Shown here: one piece after another, positions 1-8,585 of the stretch | Position numbering within the stretch: the stretch's first letter is position 1 | Layout: each line of letters starts with the position of its first letter | Origin: Anaerolinea sp. | GTDB lineage: Bacteria; Chloroflexota; Dehalococcoidia; Tepidiformales; Tepidiformaceae | Length of the DNA: 50,400 bases | Assembly (NCBI GenBank): GCA_013822275.1 | Contig: PNKC01000016.1 | Location: 1 to 50,400 of the forward strand | Reading direction: 5' to 3' | The notes under the pieces: model-generated | Databases searched by the model: none | The model's input: the letters and a program-made list of their open reading frames with translations, nothing else | Told to the model about the DNA's origin: nothing | Position numbers and translations under genes: made by a program

Positions 1-733
1 GGAGGTGGCTCGCGCCCACCATGGACCCGTCACCGGCCAGCCTGTCGAGCATCGCCAGCCGGGTGCGGAGCGCGGTCCCGCTGTCCCAATCGAATGAGTT
101 CTTAAAGGACGGCTCCTCCACGTCGATCGGCGAAATGACCACGTCGCCGAGGATGAAGCCGCGTTCGCCGGCTGAGCTGATGGCAACGCTCGTATGCCCG
201 GGGGTGTGGCCCGGGGTGGGCACGGTGGTCAGCCCGGCGGACAGCCGGTGTTCGCCCTCGATCAGATCCACGCGGCCATCGGCGTACAGCGGCTCGACGT
301 CGCGGACGAAGGAGGCCGGTTTCGTGGCCTGGGACGAGTAGTAGCCCCAGTCCCCTTTCGGCACCAGGTAACGGGCGTTGGCGAACACCGGCTTCCCGCT
401 GGCCCGGTCGATGTTCCAGCCGGTGTGGTCGCCATGGAGGTGAGTGAACAGCACGCGAGAGATGCTGGCTGGCTCGATCCCGGCCTCACGCAACTCCTCA
501 AGCAGTTTGCCGTTGTATTCAGGCCCCCAGCCGGTATCGACCAGCAGGCGCGCGTCGCCATCGGCAACGAAGAAGCAGCCGAAGTTGAGGGCGACGCGTT
601 TTTCCGCATCGAGGTGCGCGGCGTGGGCATCAAGGGCGTCGCCCGCCTCGGGGTAGACCGCCGTGGCGGGGTAGAGCTGGACGTTATCGACCAGTGCCAC
701 CAGTTGCAGGTTGCCAACGCGGACCTCCTGCAT
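1..733 (-). CDS. MBL-fold metallo-hydrolase, 3' end outside window
   Basis: The reading frame begins with ATG at 733, preceded by GAGGAG about nine bases upstream, and runs off the left edge, so the C-terminus is missing. Translation gives a metallo-beta-lactamase fold: the metal-binding motif HLHGDHTGW near residue 100, a second histidine motif GHTPGHTSV, and a downstream LGDVV segment supplying the bridging aspartate. Proteins of this fold hydrolyse ester, thioester, lactone or phosphodiester bonds with a dinuclear metal centre, but the substrate cannot be named here. No signal peptide is visible, so it is probably cytoplasmic. It is co-directional with the CMD-family gene at 848-1396, 114 bases upstream, and could share a transcript with it. 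Assignment to the fold is firm; the precise function is unknown. Confidence 0.82.
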   Translation of the reverse strand, partial: MQEVRVGNLQLVALVDNVQLYPATAVYPEAGDALDAHAAHLDAEKRVALNFGCFFVADGDARLLVDTGWGPEYNGKLLEELREAGIEPASISRVLFTHLHGDHTGWNIDRASGKPVFANARYLVPKGDWGYYSSQATKPASFVRDVEPLYADGRVDLIEGEHRLSAGLTTVPTPGHTPGHTSVAISSAGERGFILGDVVISPIDVEEPSFKNSFDWDSGTALRTRLAMLDRLAGDGSMVGASHL

Positions 734-847
734 CGCTTCATGCTCCTCAGCCGTAAAGATTCTGGCCGAAACGGTACACGCGACACCGGGCACGCAACAA
801 CCGTATGGACGTCCGCGTTGGAGCCGGCGGCTTCTGCTTCGCCAGCG

Positions 848-1396
848 CTACATGAGCGGCTCGGGCTCGCCTTCCGGCAACGCGACTTCGAAGACGTTCA
901 GGGTCATTGACACCAGCCCGTAGTAGCCGACAACGCCGATGATATCGACGATGCCCCGCTCGCCAAACTGATCGAGGGCGCGCTGGTAGGTGGATGGGGT
1001 AACGCGGTTCGTCGCCAGGTATTCGGTCACGAAGTCATGGAGCGCTTCCGCTTTGGGGGAGCCGAATGACGGCCTGGCGCCGGTGCGGATGGCTTCGATG
1101 GTCGCTTCGGCGAGGCCGGCTTCGCGCGCCAGGCGGGCGTGCGCCCAGAACTCGAACTGCGCCTTCCAGTGTTTGCCGGTGATGAGGATGGCGAGTTCCG
1201 AGAGGTCTCGCGGGAGGCTGGTGCCGAAGCGGCAGTATTCGCCGAGCAGCTGGGCGCGCTGGGCGAGCTCCGGCGCCCGCAGCCAGGCTTCAAACGGCCC
1301 GCGAAGGCCACCGCGCGGCCCCGCGACGATCGCGTCAGCGACGGCTTTCTGCTCAGGGGAGAGGTTGTCCAGGTCCAGTGGCGAAAGGCGGGTCAT
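848..1396 (-). CDS. carboxymuconolactone decarboxylase (CMD/AhpD-fold) family protein
   Basis: The translated product of about 182 residues has the CMD-family core: a helical segment reading GKHWKAQFEFWAHARLAREA, then a short helix and TGARP turn, then the DFVTEYLATNRV helix. The cysteine pair that AhpD-type members use as a disulfide reductase is absent, so it is more like the gamma-carboxymuconolactone decarboxylase subgroup with a His in the E/W..H motif. I chose ATG at 1396 (MTRLSPLDL); an in-frame TTG at 1423 would add nine residues. A CCGGAG stretch precedes the ATG. No signal peptide is seen. The physiological reaction is not predictable; members include decarboxylases, peroxidase partners and uncharacterised proteins. 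It is divergent from the nos operon that begins at 1695. Confidence 0.75.
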   Translation of the reverse strand: MTRLSPLDLDNLSPEQKAVADAIVAGPRGGLRGPFEAWLRAPELAQRAQLLGEYCRFGTSLPRDLSELAILITGKHWKAQFEFWAHARLAREAGLAEATIEAIRTGARPSFGSPKAEALHDFVTEYLATNRVTPSTYQRALDQFGERGIVDIIGVVGYYGLVSMTLNVFEVALPEGEPEPLM

Positions 1397-1602
1397 GGCA
1401 AACTCCGGCGTGGTGTCCCGCAATACGACGCGATCCGCGGCGAGTTGGCAAGTGCGGTAAAGAGAGGCGGTCGCGCCACCTGCGGCACGTGCGAATGGGC
1501 CCGTGGGGGCGGGCCGATGGCCCGTGGGCCCTGGCGGGGGACCGGCATAAAACGGTGTGGTGGGGGCACGCGCGAGCCAGCGGGCGAAGCCCGTCCGAGT
1601 TC

Positions 1603-1616
1603 GTGATGAATGTCAC
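1603..1616. promoter_or_regulatory. Crp/Fnr-type palindrome upstream of the nos operon
   Basis: GTGATGAATGTCAC is an inverted repeat with half-site GTGAY and a four-base spacer. It lies 78 bases before the cupredoxin start codon. The same RTGAY-N4-GTCAY pattern occurs before the Crp/Fnr gene and the molybdoenzyme operons in this window. If the activator sits at -41.5, transcription would begin near 1651, and a weak -10-like TAAAGG is found at 1637-1642. The pattern is seen directly; binding by the protein encoded at 10008-10796 is an inference. Confidence 0.55.
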
Positions 1617-1694
1617 ATACCGTTCACGAGCCCCGGTAAAGGATGAGACGACAACCCGCCCGGAAGGCGCATCGGGAGAGGAGATTCGAGATTG

Positions 1695-2132
1695 ATGAAC
1701 AGGTACTTCAGGTTGCTCGCGTTGGGGGGCATAGCCCTGATCGTGGCCGGTGGCGCGGTTGCCTGCGGCGGCGGTTCCGCCGACGGGGAGCCCGAAGACG
1801 GCATCCAGGTGAAGACGCCGGGGGCCGGCGGGGACGGCCAGGCGGCGGCGGAATCCATCAAGGTCGTGATGAAGGACAACCTCTTCGAACCGAAGGCTCT
1901 GACCGTCCCGGCAGGGAAGTCAATCGTGATTGAGCTGAAGAACGAAGGTCAGGCTGTGCACAACATGCACATCCTTAGTCAGGCAAAGGAAGGCAAGGAC
2001 TTCTCGAGCGCTGCCACGGTGGCTCCCGGGGCGGAAAACAAGTTCACCATCAAGCTCACCAAGAAGGGGACCTACGACTTCCAGTGCGACTACCACACGC
2101 CAGACATGGTCGGCACCATCACCGTACAGTAA
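1695..2132 (+). CDS. cupredoxin-domain lipoprotein, probable electron donor in the nos operon
   Basis: This 145-residue protein starts with a lipoprotein signal peptide: MNR, a hydrophobic stretch, then the lipobox VAGGAVAC with Cys24 as the likely lipidated residue. A Gly/Ser/acidic linker follows, then one cupredoxin domain with type 1 copper ligands visible as His in AVHNMH, Cys and His in FQCDYH, and Met in TPDM. ATG at 1695 was chosen over a TTG one codon earlier because GGAGAGGAG lies upstream. It stands 83 bases before nosZ on the same strand, so a role in passing electrons to the CuA site of NosZ, or in delivering copper, is reasonable. It would be anchored on the outer face of the cytoplasmic membrane. 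The electron-donor role is inferred from context; the fold is well supported. Confidence 0.88.
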   Translation: MNRYFRLLALGGIALIVAGGAVACGGGSADGEPEDGIQVKTPGAGGDGQAAAESIKVVMKDNLFEPKALTVPAGKSIVIELKNEGQAVHNMHILSQAKEGKDFSSAATVAPGAENKFTIKLTKKGTYDFQCDYHTPDMVGTITVQ

Positions 2133-2172
2133 TGGGTTGCAATACCAGACCGGACCAGCTCCGGAAATCGTA

Positions 2173-2188
2173 GCCCACACCGGTGGGC
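2173..2188 (+). other. small hairpin between cupredoxin gene and nosZ
   Basis: GCCCAC-ACCG-GTGGGC forms a six-pair stem with a four-base loop. No T-run follows, so it is not a convincing terminator. It could stabilise or process the mRNA, or be chance in GC-rich DNA. Confidence 0.2.
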
Positions 2189-2215
2189 ATCGGACAGCGA
2201 CAGTGAGGGACACCA

Positions 2216-4264
2216 ATGGCTATTAGCAGGAGAGAACTGATCCAGGGAGCGGCAGTCGGCGGCGCGGGCCTGGTGGTTGGCGGGGTTGTTGGAAAGGTAG
2301 CACTGGGGGACGGGGACGGCGGCGGCGGGGGGGCCGGCGGAAGCGGCCTTTCCGGCCAGGCACAGAAGGTCGCAACCGACCGCAAGCTTTCGGCGGACGA
2401 TGTCACGCGCGCGGTGAAGACGTTCGTCCCGCCCGGACAGCCGGGCCTGGACACCCATTTCTTGTTCAGTTCGGGTGGCCATAGCGGACAGATCCTCGTC
2501 ATGGGAGTACCTTCCCTGAAGCTGCTTAAGGTCATCGGCGTGTTCACGCCGGAACCGTGGCAGGGCTATGGCTATGGCGCCGATGCCGGCGACATCGTCC
2601 TTAGGCAAGGAACTACGTCTGCGGGCGGCGCCGTCTCGAAAGAGCGGGGCATGCTTACCTGGGGCGACACCCACCACCCGGCCCTTAGCGAGACCAAGGG
2701 CGAATACGACGGCCGCTGGCTCTATATCCAAGATCGGGCGAACGGGCGCATCGCGATGGTTGATCTGCGCGACTTCAAGACAAAGCAGATCATCGACGTC
2801 CCCAACTTGGAATCGTCCCACGGTGGCTGCTTCGTCACTCCGAACAGCGAGTACGTCCACATCTCGACAAAGACGCCGACGCTCACCGATCGCTCCAAGG
2901 CAGCCTCCGCGCTAACGAACTTCAAGGACCTGATGCGCGGCTACTCGACCTTCATGGCCATCAACCAGGGGACGGGCCGGATGGAACTGGACCGCAGCTT
3001 CCAGGTGGAGCTGCCGCCGTACACGCAGGACCTCGCAGACTCGGGCAAGCTCGTAAGCGACGGCTGGGTCTTCATCAACTCCTACAACTCAGAAATGGCG
3101 GTCGGCGGAAACGCCGAAGGCGGGGTTCCGATCGAAGTCGGCGCTTCGAAGAACGATTTCGACATGATGCATGTCATCAACTGGAAGAAGGCCGAAGAGG
3201 TCATCAAGGCCGGCAAGTCCAGGACGATCAACGGGATCAAAGTCATCCCGCTGGACGTGGCGGCCGCCGAAGGCGTCCTCCACCTGATCCCGGAGCCGAA
3301 GAGCCCACACGGCGTGGACGTGGCCCCGAACGGAAACTACCTCTGCGTTGGCGGCAAGCTGGACCCACACGTCACAATTTACGGCTTTGACAAGATCAAG
3401 GCTGCGATCGATGCCAAGAACTACGAGAAAATAGACGACTTCGGCGTCCCCGTGCTCAAGTATGACGCGGTCGTCGCGGGACGTATTGAAGTCGGCCTTG
3501 GCCCGCTGCACACCCAGTACGACGAGAAGGGCTACGGCTACATCAGCCTGTTCCTCGACAGTGCGGTGGCCAAGTTCTCACTGGGGGAGCCGTACTTCAA
3601 GGGCGACCAGGCCTTTAAGCTCGTTGACAAGCTCAAGGTGAACTACAACATCGGCCATCTCGTGACGATGGAGGGCGACACGGTGAAGCCCGATGGCAAG
3701 TACCTGGTCGCCCTGAACAAGTGGTCCATCGACCGCTTCCCCGTGGTGGGGACGCTCAAGCCCCAGAACTTCCAGCTGGTGGACCTTACCGGGGAGAAGA
3801 TGGAGATCCTCTCCGACACCCCCATCGGCATTGGCGAGCCGCATTATGTCCAGGCGATCAAGGCGGAGCGAATCAAGGCGTGGGAGGTATATCCGCCGGG
3901 CACGAACCCGCTGACGATGGAGAAGGACCCGAACGCCATCGAAGACGGCAAGGACCGCCTCGAAAAGCGGGGCAACACGCTCGAAGCGTGGATGACAGTC
4001 AAGCGCAGCCAGTTCAAGCCGGACACCCTCCGCGCGAACAAGGGCGACAAGGTCATCCTCCACCTGACGAACGTCGAGAAGACGCCGGATGCAACGCATG
4101 GCTTCGCCATCCCGCGCTACAACATCAACGTCAGCCTGGACCCGGGCGAATGCGTGACCGTCGAGTTCACGGCTGACGCCGAAGGCTCGTTCGCGATGTA
4201 CTGCACGGAGTTCTGCTCGGCACTCCACCTGGAGATGCAGGGGTGGTTCCTCGTCATCGCCTGA
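2216..4264 (+). CDS. nosZ: nitrous-oxide reductase NosZ
   Basis: The 682-residue product is the terminal enzyme of denitrification, reducing N2O to N2 outside the cytoplasmic membrane. The N-terminus reads ISRRELIQG followed by a hydrophobic glycine-rich stretch, which looks like a twin-arginine export signal. The beta-propeller carries histidines expected for the CuZ tetranuclear site (THHP, ESSHGG, KSPHGVDV, GPLHTQY, GEPHYV). The C-terminal cupredoxin domain has CuA ligands His628, Cys663, Cys667, His671 and Met674. GTGAGGGA precedes the ATG. The protein is slightly longer than typical NosZ (about 640), mostly because of the extended glycine-rich N-terminus. It is followed directly by nosL, nosD, nosF and nosY; nosR and nosX are not present in the window. 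The identification is very firm. Confidence 0.97.
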   Translation: MAISRRELIQGAAVGGAGLVVGGVVGKVALGDGDGGGGGAGGSGLSGQAQKVATDRKLSADDVTRAVKTFVPPGQPGLDTHFLFSSGGHSGQILVMGVPSLKLLKVIGVFTPEPWQGYGYGADAGDIVLRQGTTSAGGAVSKERGMLTWGDTHHPALSETKGEYDGRWLYIQDRANGRIAMVDLRDFKTKQIIDVPNLESSHGGCFVTPNSEYVHISTKTPTLTDRSKAASALTNFKDLMRGYSTFMAINQGTGRMELDRSFQVELPPYTQDLADSGKLVSDGWVFINSYNSEMAVGGNAEGGVPIEVGASKNDFDMMHVINWKKAEEVIKAGKSRTINGIKVIPLDVAAAEGVLHLIPEPKSPHGVDVAPNGNYLCVGGKLDPHVTIYGFDKIKAAIDAKNYEKIDDFGVPVLKYDAVVAGRIEVGLGPLHTQYDEKGYGYISLFLDSAVAKFSLGEPYFKGDQAFKLVDKLKVNYNIGHLVTMEGDTVKPDGKYLVALNKWSIDRFPVVGTLKPQNFQLVDLTGEKMEILSDTPIGIGEPHYVQAIKAERIKAWEVYPPGTNPLTMEKDPNAIEDGKDRLEKRGNTLEAWMTVKRSQFKPDTLRANKGDKVILHLTNVEKTPDATHGFAIPRYNINVSLDPGECVTVEFTADAEGSFAMYCTEFCSALHLEMQGWFLVIA

Positions 4265-4348
4265 CCGGGCTGCCCTGCCCTAAACGGGGCTGCGGCCGGC
4301 CCCCTCCACCGCGGCCCCAACCAAATCCACAGACCGAAAGGGGACGAA

Positions 4349-4834
4349 ATGGTCACACGGCGCGGATTCCTTGCCTTGCTCGGAGCGGCCGGCACAACCG
4401 GGCTGGCGGCCGTCGCGGGGGTCACGCTCTTACCAGGAGAAGCCGCCCCCACGGGTGATCCGGTCATCCGCTACGGCACGGAAAACTGCGCGCGTTGCCG
4501 GATGGCAATCAGCGATGCGCGTTTTGCGGCGGCCTGGCGGGAGCCAACCGGCAAGGAGACCCACTTCGACGACATCGGCTGCATGGTTATGCTCCAGGGC
4601 GAACGCAATCCCGCCGCTGGCACGCGTTTTTGGGTGCATGACTATCTCACGGAAGCGTGGCTTGACGCTCCTGGCGCTTCGTACGCAATCTCCGAAAGCA
4701 TCCGCACACCAATGTCCTACGGTGTCGCGGCGAGCGCCACGCCGGAAGGCGCCCGCCAGATCGTGCAAGAATCCGCCCAGGCGAAAGTGGCCCGTTGGGA
4801 AGCTCTTGCCGGGTCGCTGGTGGATCGCGGATGA
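4349..4834 (+). CDS. nosL: NosL-type copper chaperone
   Basis: This 161-residue protein has an N-terminal VTRRGFLALLGAAG segment, a Tat-like or Sec signal with two arginines, and the NosL copper-binding motif ENCARCRM with Cys47, Cys50 and Met52. The region HFDDIGCMVML is also typical of NosL. NosL binds Cu(I) and supplies copper for assembly of the CuZ centre of NosZ. It usually has a lipoprotein signal; here no lipobox cysteine is evident, so it may be membrane-anchored by an uncleaved signal or exported in soluble form. A GGGGACGAA ribosome site precedes the ATG. The stop codon overlaps the start of nosD (ATGA), implying translational coupling. Confidence 0.92.
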   Translation: MVTRRGFLALLGAAGTTGLAAVAGVTLLPGEAAPTGDPVIRYGTENCARCRMAISDARFAAAWREPTGKETHFDDIGCMVMLQGERNPAAGTRFWVHDYLTEAWLDAPGASYAISESIRTPMSYGVAASATPEGARQIVQESAQAKVARWEALAGSLVDRG

Positions 4835-6867
4835 CGACGAACACGGCCACGGCGCCGGAACAGCTTTCGCGGACTCCCGCCCTCACTCTGGTCGCGAGAA
4901 GGCGCGTGGACCCGGTGTGGGCAGCCTGTTCGATCCTGGCAAGCCTGCTCATCCTCGTGGCGGCCTTCCTGCCGCTCTGGAAACTCGAACTGGTGGCCCC
5001 CCAGTACCCGAAGGGACTGTTCATCACGGCCTATGGCTATCAGATGACGGGCGACATCACTGAAGTGAACGGTCTCAACCATTATGTCGGGCTCAAGCCA
5101 CTTGAGCCGAACAGCATAGTCGAGCTGAAGCTGTTCCCATTCGGCGTGGCAGCCATTCTGGGTGTGCTCCTCGTCGGGGCGTTCAAGTTCCGGACGCGCA
5201 GGCAGCGCGCGCTGAGCGTGCTGGCTGCGCTTTCCCTGCCGCTGTTCATGCTGGCCGACCTTCAGTACTGGCTTTACGATTACGGACACGACATTAACCC
5301 CGAGGCGGCCCTGACTATCGAGCCATTCACGCCAAAGGTGCTGGGCAACACCCGTGTCATGAATTTCCATAGCGTTACCACCGTAACGACGGGGTTCTGG
5401 CTGCTTGTCCTTGCCGTGGCGCTTGTCGCGCTCGGGCCGTGGCTCGCCCGGTTCACAAAGGAAAGCTGGAGCAATACTGGTACGAAGGCAGTTGGGGGCG
5501 CTGTTTTGGTGGTCTTCGCCTTCCTGCTGAGTAGCCTAGGAACTCCCGAAACCGTGGCGGCCGCCAGCTCCATCACGGAGACCATCGCCCGGGCCGCGCC
5601 GGGCGACACCATCCTCATCCCGCCCGGGACGTACCGCGAGCAGCTCGTCATCACGAAGCGGGTCACACTCGTAGGCGAAAAGGCCCCAATCATAGATGGG
5701 GGACGGAAGGGCGACGTCGTCGTCATCGCCGCGGAGGGGGTAACCCTCCGCGGTTTCGTTATCCAGGGTTCCGGGACCGAGGTAACCGCCGAACCGGCCG
5801 CGATACGCGTCACCGCCCCGGGCGCGACGATCGAAAACAACCGCATCCGCGATTCCCTCTACGGCGTGGTCCTGATGGAGAGCGGCGGCCACCGGGTTGT
5901 GGGCAACAGCATCGAAAGCATCCTCGAATTCCCCCAGGAGCGGCGCGGACACAGCCTCTACCTCCACAGCTCCAGCAACAATGTGATTGAAGACAACACG
6001 CTCACGGACGCAAAGGACGGCATGTTCCTGAGTTTTTCGGAGCACAACAGCATCCGTCGCAATACGATCACTCGAGTCCGTTACGCTATCCACTTCATGT
6101 ACGCAGTTGACAACGACATCGCCGGCAACACGATGGTCGACAACGTCACAGGGGCCGTGCTGATGTACTCTACGGGCGCCCGCTTCATCGATAACGAAAT
6201 CTCCCACAACCGTTCCGTCGCTTCCGGTTACGGGCTGATGCTGAAGGATGTGGACGACGTGGAGATCCGGGGAAACCTGATCCACCACAACCGCCTGGGC
6301 ATCGCGATGGAGGGCTCGCCATTCACACCCGGAGCCTTCGTCACCATCCGCGACAACCTCGTGGGCTATAACCGGACTGCCGTCGGCATGTTCACCACGA
6401 CAGACGTGACCTTCACCGGCAACACCTTCACGGGCAACCTCCGGCAGGTGGATGCGGTCGCCGGAAGCGTGGAGCACAAGAATCGCTGGTCGCTCGACGG
6501 GCGTGGCAACTACTGGGACGATTACGAAGGGTACGACGCGAACGGAGACGGAATTGGCGACCTGGCCTACCGCTACCAGGGGGCGTATGACGCGCTCGTT
6601 GAAGACAACCCGGCTCTGCGGGCCTTTGACTACACGCCCGCGCGGATGGCGCTGGACCTGGCGGCGAAGTGGTTCCCGGTCTATCGCCCCGAGCCGCGGG
6701 CGATCGACCTTTACCCTCTGATGACGCCGACAATGAGCCTGGCCAACGAGGGCGGCAACGGCCGGCGACTCGCCGGGGGCGCCTTGACGGCGGGGCTGCT
6801 CCTGCTGCCAGCTTCCGCCTTCTGGCTGTCCGTGGCCGGCCCGCGACGGAGGTGGGCCGCATGCTGA
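4831..6867 (+). CDS. nosD: NosD-like beta-helix protein with an N-terminal multi-helix membrane domain
   Basis: ATG at 4831 overlaps the nosL stop. The 678-residue product has two parts. Residues 1 to about 235 hold about five hydrophobic segments with a soluble loop containing APQYPKGL and NHYVG. From about residue 245 to 620 there is a right-handed parallel beta-helix with repeated N-x-I/T-turns (CASH/NosD type), ending with the NosD signature GNYWDDYEGYDANGDGIGD, then a final hydrophobic helix before the C-terminus. NosD acts in the periplasm or outer face with the NosFY ABC transporter in CuZ maturation. Normally NosD begins with a cleaved signal; here the helical domain replaces it and resembles small membrane proteins found near nosZ in non-proteobacterial clusters, which is my inference. 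NosD assignment is firm; the fusion is unusual. Confidence 0.9.
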   Translation: MTTNTATAPEQLSRTPALTLVARRRVDPVWAACSILASLLILVAAFLPLWKLELVAPQYPKGLFITAYGYQMTGDITEVNGLNHYVGLKPLEPNSIVELKLFPFGVAAILGVLLVGAFKFRTRRQRALSVLAALSLPLFMLADLQYWLYDYGHDINPEAALTIEPFTPKVLGNTRVMNFHSVTTVTTGFWLLVLAVALVALGPWLARFTKESWSNTGTKAVGGAVLVVFAFLLSSLGTPETVAAASSITETIARAAPGDTILIPPGTYREQLVITKRVTLVGEKAPIIDGGRKGDVVVIAAEGVTLRGFVIQGSGTEVTAEPAAIRVTAPGATIENNRIRDSLYGVVLMESGGHRVVGNSIESILEFPQERRGHSLYLHSSSNNVIEDNTLTDAKDGMFLSFSEHNSIRRNTITRVRYAIHFMYAVDNDIAGNTMVDNVTGAVLMYSTGARFIDNEISHNRSVASGYGLMLKDVDDVEIRGNLIHHNRLGIAMEGSPFTPGAFVTIRDNLVGYNRTAVGMFTTTDVTFTGNTFTGNLRQVDAVAGSVEHKNRWSLDGRGNYWDDYEGYDANGDGIGDLAYRYQGAYDALVEDNPALRAFDYTPARMALDLAAKWFPVYRPEPRAIDLYPLMTPTMSLANEGGNGRRLAGGALTAGLLLLPASAFWLSVAGPRRRWAAC

Positions 6868-7763
6868 CCGCATCCGGGCTGACCAAGAAGTACGGGTCTC
6901 AAACCGCGCTCGACGGCGTCGCCTTCGAACTGTCACCGGGCGAAGTGCTCGCCGTGATAGGGCCAAACGGCGCGGGCAAGACGACGCTGATCAAGTGCCT
7001 CGTTGGGCTCGTGAAGTTCCACGGCAAGGTCACGATCGATGGCATTGATGTCGCGAAGGACGGCCGCGCGGCCCGCGCGAAGATCGGCTACCTGCCCCAG
7101 AACCCCGCTCTCCACGCGGAGATGACGGTGAGCGAGACAGCACTTTTCTACGCCGACCTGAAACGCGTTTCCGTTGGGCGGGCGCGCGAAGCCGTTGAGG
7201 CTGCCGGGCTCGCCGAGCACGCGGACAAGCGCGTGGGGGCCCTCTCCGGGGGCATGCGCCAGCGCCTGGCGCTCGCCCTCGCACTGCTCGCAGACCCTCC
7301 CGTACTGATCTTCGATGAGCCAGTAGCCGGGCTCGACATCACCGCGCGGCTGGAGCTGCGCGGGCTCGTGCTCGACCAGCGCGCCGCCGGCAAAGCAGTG
7401 CTCCTCTCCACGCACTGGCTGGAAGACGTGCCCTACATCGCGGACCGGGCGCTCGTCCTGGACCGCGGCCGGACGAGCTACCTCGGGGCCGCCGCGGACT
7501 TCGCGTCCGTGACAGCTCCGTTGAGCCGGCTGTACCTGCGCCTCAACGGGCGGACGCCCGATGCTGTCGGGCTGATTGAACAGATCGCGCCCGGAGGACT
7601 CATCGACCGGACAGGCGACTGGCTGGTCGTATCCTGTCGCGCGTCTGATAAGGCCCGCGTCGTGGAGCACCTCGTCGTTTCTGGCGTCCACGTGCTCGAT
7701 TTCCGCGTGGAAGACTCGCCGGTAGACGGCGCCTCGTTCCGCCACGCTGAAGGAGGACGGTGA
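6861..7763 (+). CDS. nosF: NosF-type ABC transporter ATPase
   Basis: The 300-residue protein is an ABC ATPase: Walker A GPNGAGKTT near residue 36, Q-loop in GYLPQNPALH, signature LSGGMRQR, Walker B VLIFDEPVAGLD and the switch histidine in LLSTHWLED. Start ATG 6861 has GGAGG upstream and overlaps the nosD stop, and its own stop overlaps nosY. In denitrifiers NosF pairs with the permease NosY and the beta-helix NosD to support sulfur or copper insertion into the CuZ centre. Located at the cytoplasmic face of the membrane. The position between nosD and nosY makes the assignment safe. Confidence 0.94.
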   Translation: MLTASGLTKKYGSQTALDGVAFELSPGEVLAVIGPNGAGKTTLIKCLVGLVKFHGKVTIDGIDVAKDGRAARAKIGYLPQNPALHAEMTVSETALFYADLKRVSVGRAREAVEAAGLAEHADKRVGALSGGMRQRLALALALLADPPVLIFDEPVAGLDITARLELRGLVLDQRAAGKAVLLSTHWLEDVPYIADRALVLDRGRTSYLGAAADFASVTAPLSRLYLRLNGRTPDAVGLIEQIAPGGLIDRTGDWLVVSCRASDKARVVEHLVVSGVHVLDFRVEDSPVDGASFRHAEGGR

Positions 7764-8584
7764 TGCGCGAAACCTCGGTGATTCTGCGCAAAGAGCTGCG
7801 AGATGCCTTTCGCAGCAGATGGTTGCTCGCTTTCGCGGCCACCTTTGCCGTGCTCGCGCTCACGCTGTCGCTGGTCCAGGGCAGCTCGGGAGACCTTGGC
7901 GCCCAGGGGTTCAACCGCACGACCGCCGGGCTCATCAACCTCTGCCTTTTGCTGGTGCCGTTGCTTGCGCTCGTGCTCGGGGCGGGCGCCATCGCCGGGG
8001 AACGCGAACGGGGCACCCTGGCGACGCTCCTGTCGCAGCCGATTTCGCCTGCCCAACTCGTCCTCGGCAAGTATTTCGGGCTGGTACTCGCCGTATGGAT
8101 GGCGCTCGCGCTGGGCTTCGGCGCTGCGGGCATGCTGATGGCGCTGGTCAGCCCGGTGACCGACGTCACCCACTACATGCTGTTCGTCGTCCTCTCGGCG
8201 GTGCTCGCGGCAGCGATGCTGAGCGTCGGCCTGCTCATCTCGGTGTTCTCCGATGGGCGGCTCAAGGCGCTCTCCGTCGCCATCGTGGTGTGGTTCCTGC
8301 TGGTGCTGTTGTACGACCTGGGCGCGGTTGGCCTGGCGCTCTCCGTCTCGTCGTCGGGGCGTTCATTGTTGCTTGTGGTGCTCGGCAATCCGATCGAGGC
8401 TGTCCGAATCCTGGCGATCATGAGCCTGGAATCGGACCTGGACATCCTTGGACCACTGGGCTCGTATGTCACGAACGAGGTGGGCCGCGGGACCGGCGTC
8501 GCGCTGCTTTCGGCGGCGCTGGCCGCCTGGATTGCCGTCCCCCTGGCCGCGACGCTGCACTTCGCCGCCAGCCGGGACGCCTGA
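7763..8584 (+). CDS. nosY: NosY-type ABC transporter permease
   Basis: This 273-residue protein has about six hydrophobic helices and the ABC-2 permease hallmark GERERGTLATLLSQPIS following the second helix. It starts MRETSVILRKELRDAFRSRW, the standard N-terminus of NosY proteins. I chose ATG at 7763, which overlaps the nosF stop (TGATG); a GTG one codon upstream is an alternative. It is the membrane partner of NosF. Its stop is one base from the stop of the convergent MFS gene, with GCCTGA-T-TCAGGC spanning both stop codons, so no separate terminator fits between them. Confidence 0.93.
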   Translation: MRETSVILRKELRDAFRSRWLLAFAATFAVLALTLSLVQGSSGDLGAQGFNRTTAGLINLCLLLVPLLALVLGAGAIAGERERGTLATLLSQPISPAQLVLGKYFGLVLAVWMALALGFGAAGMLMALVSPVTDVTHYMLFVVLSAVLAAAMLSVGLLISVFSDGRLKALSVAIVVWFLLVLLYDLGAVGLALSVSSSGRSLLLVVLGNPIEAVRILAIMSLESDLDILGPLGSYVTNEVGRGTGVALLSAALAAWIAVPLAATLHFAASRDA

Positions 8585-8585
8585 T

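Noticed and set aside
194..910. Plus-strand frame over the MBL hydrolase gene
   Set aside because: The minus strand has the MBL motifs HLHGDHTGW and GHTPGHTSV; the plus frame has no known pattern.
848..1396. AhpD alkyl hydroperoxide reductase
   Set aside because: The C-x2-C redox pair of AhpD is missing; only the CMD fold can be claimed.
5536..6966. Open frame of 476 codons antisense to nosD
   Set aside because: Antisense shadow of the beta-helix repeats.
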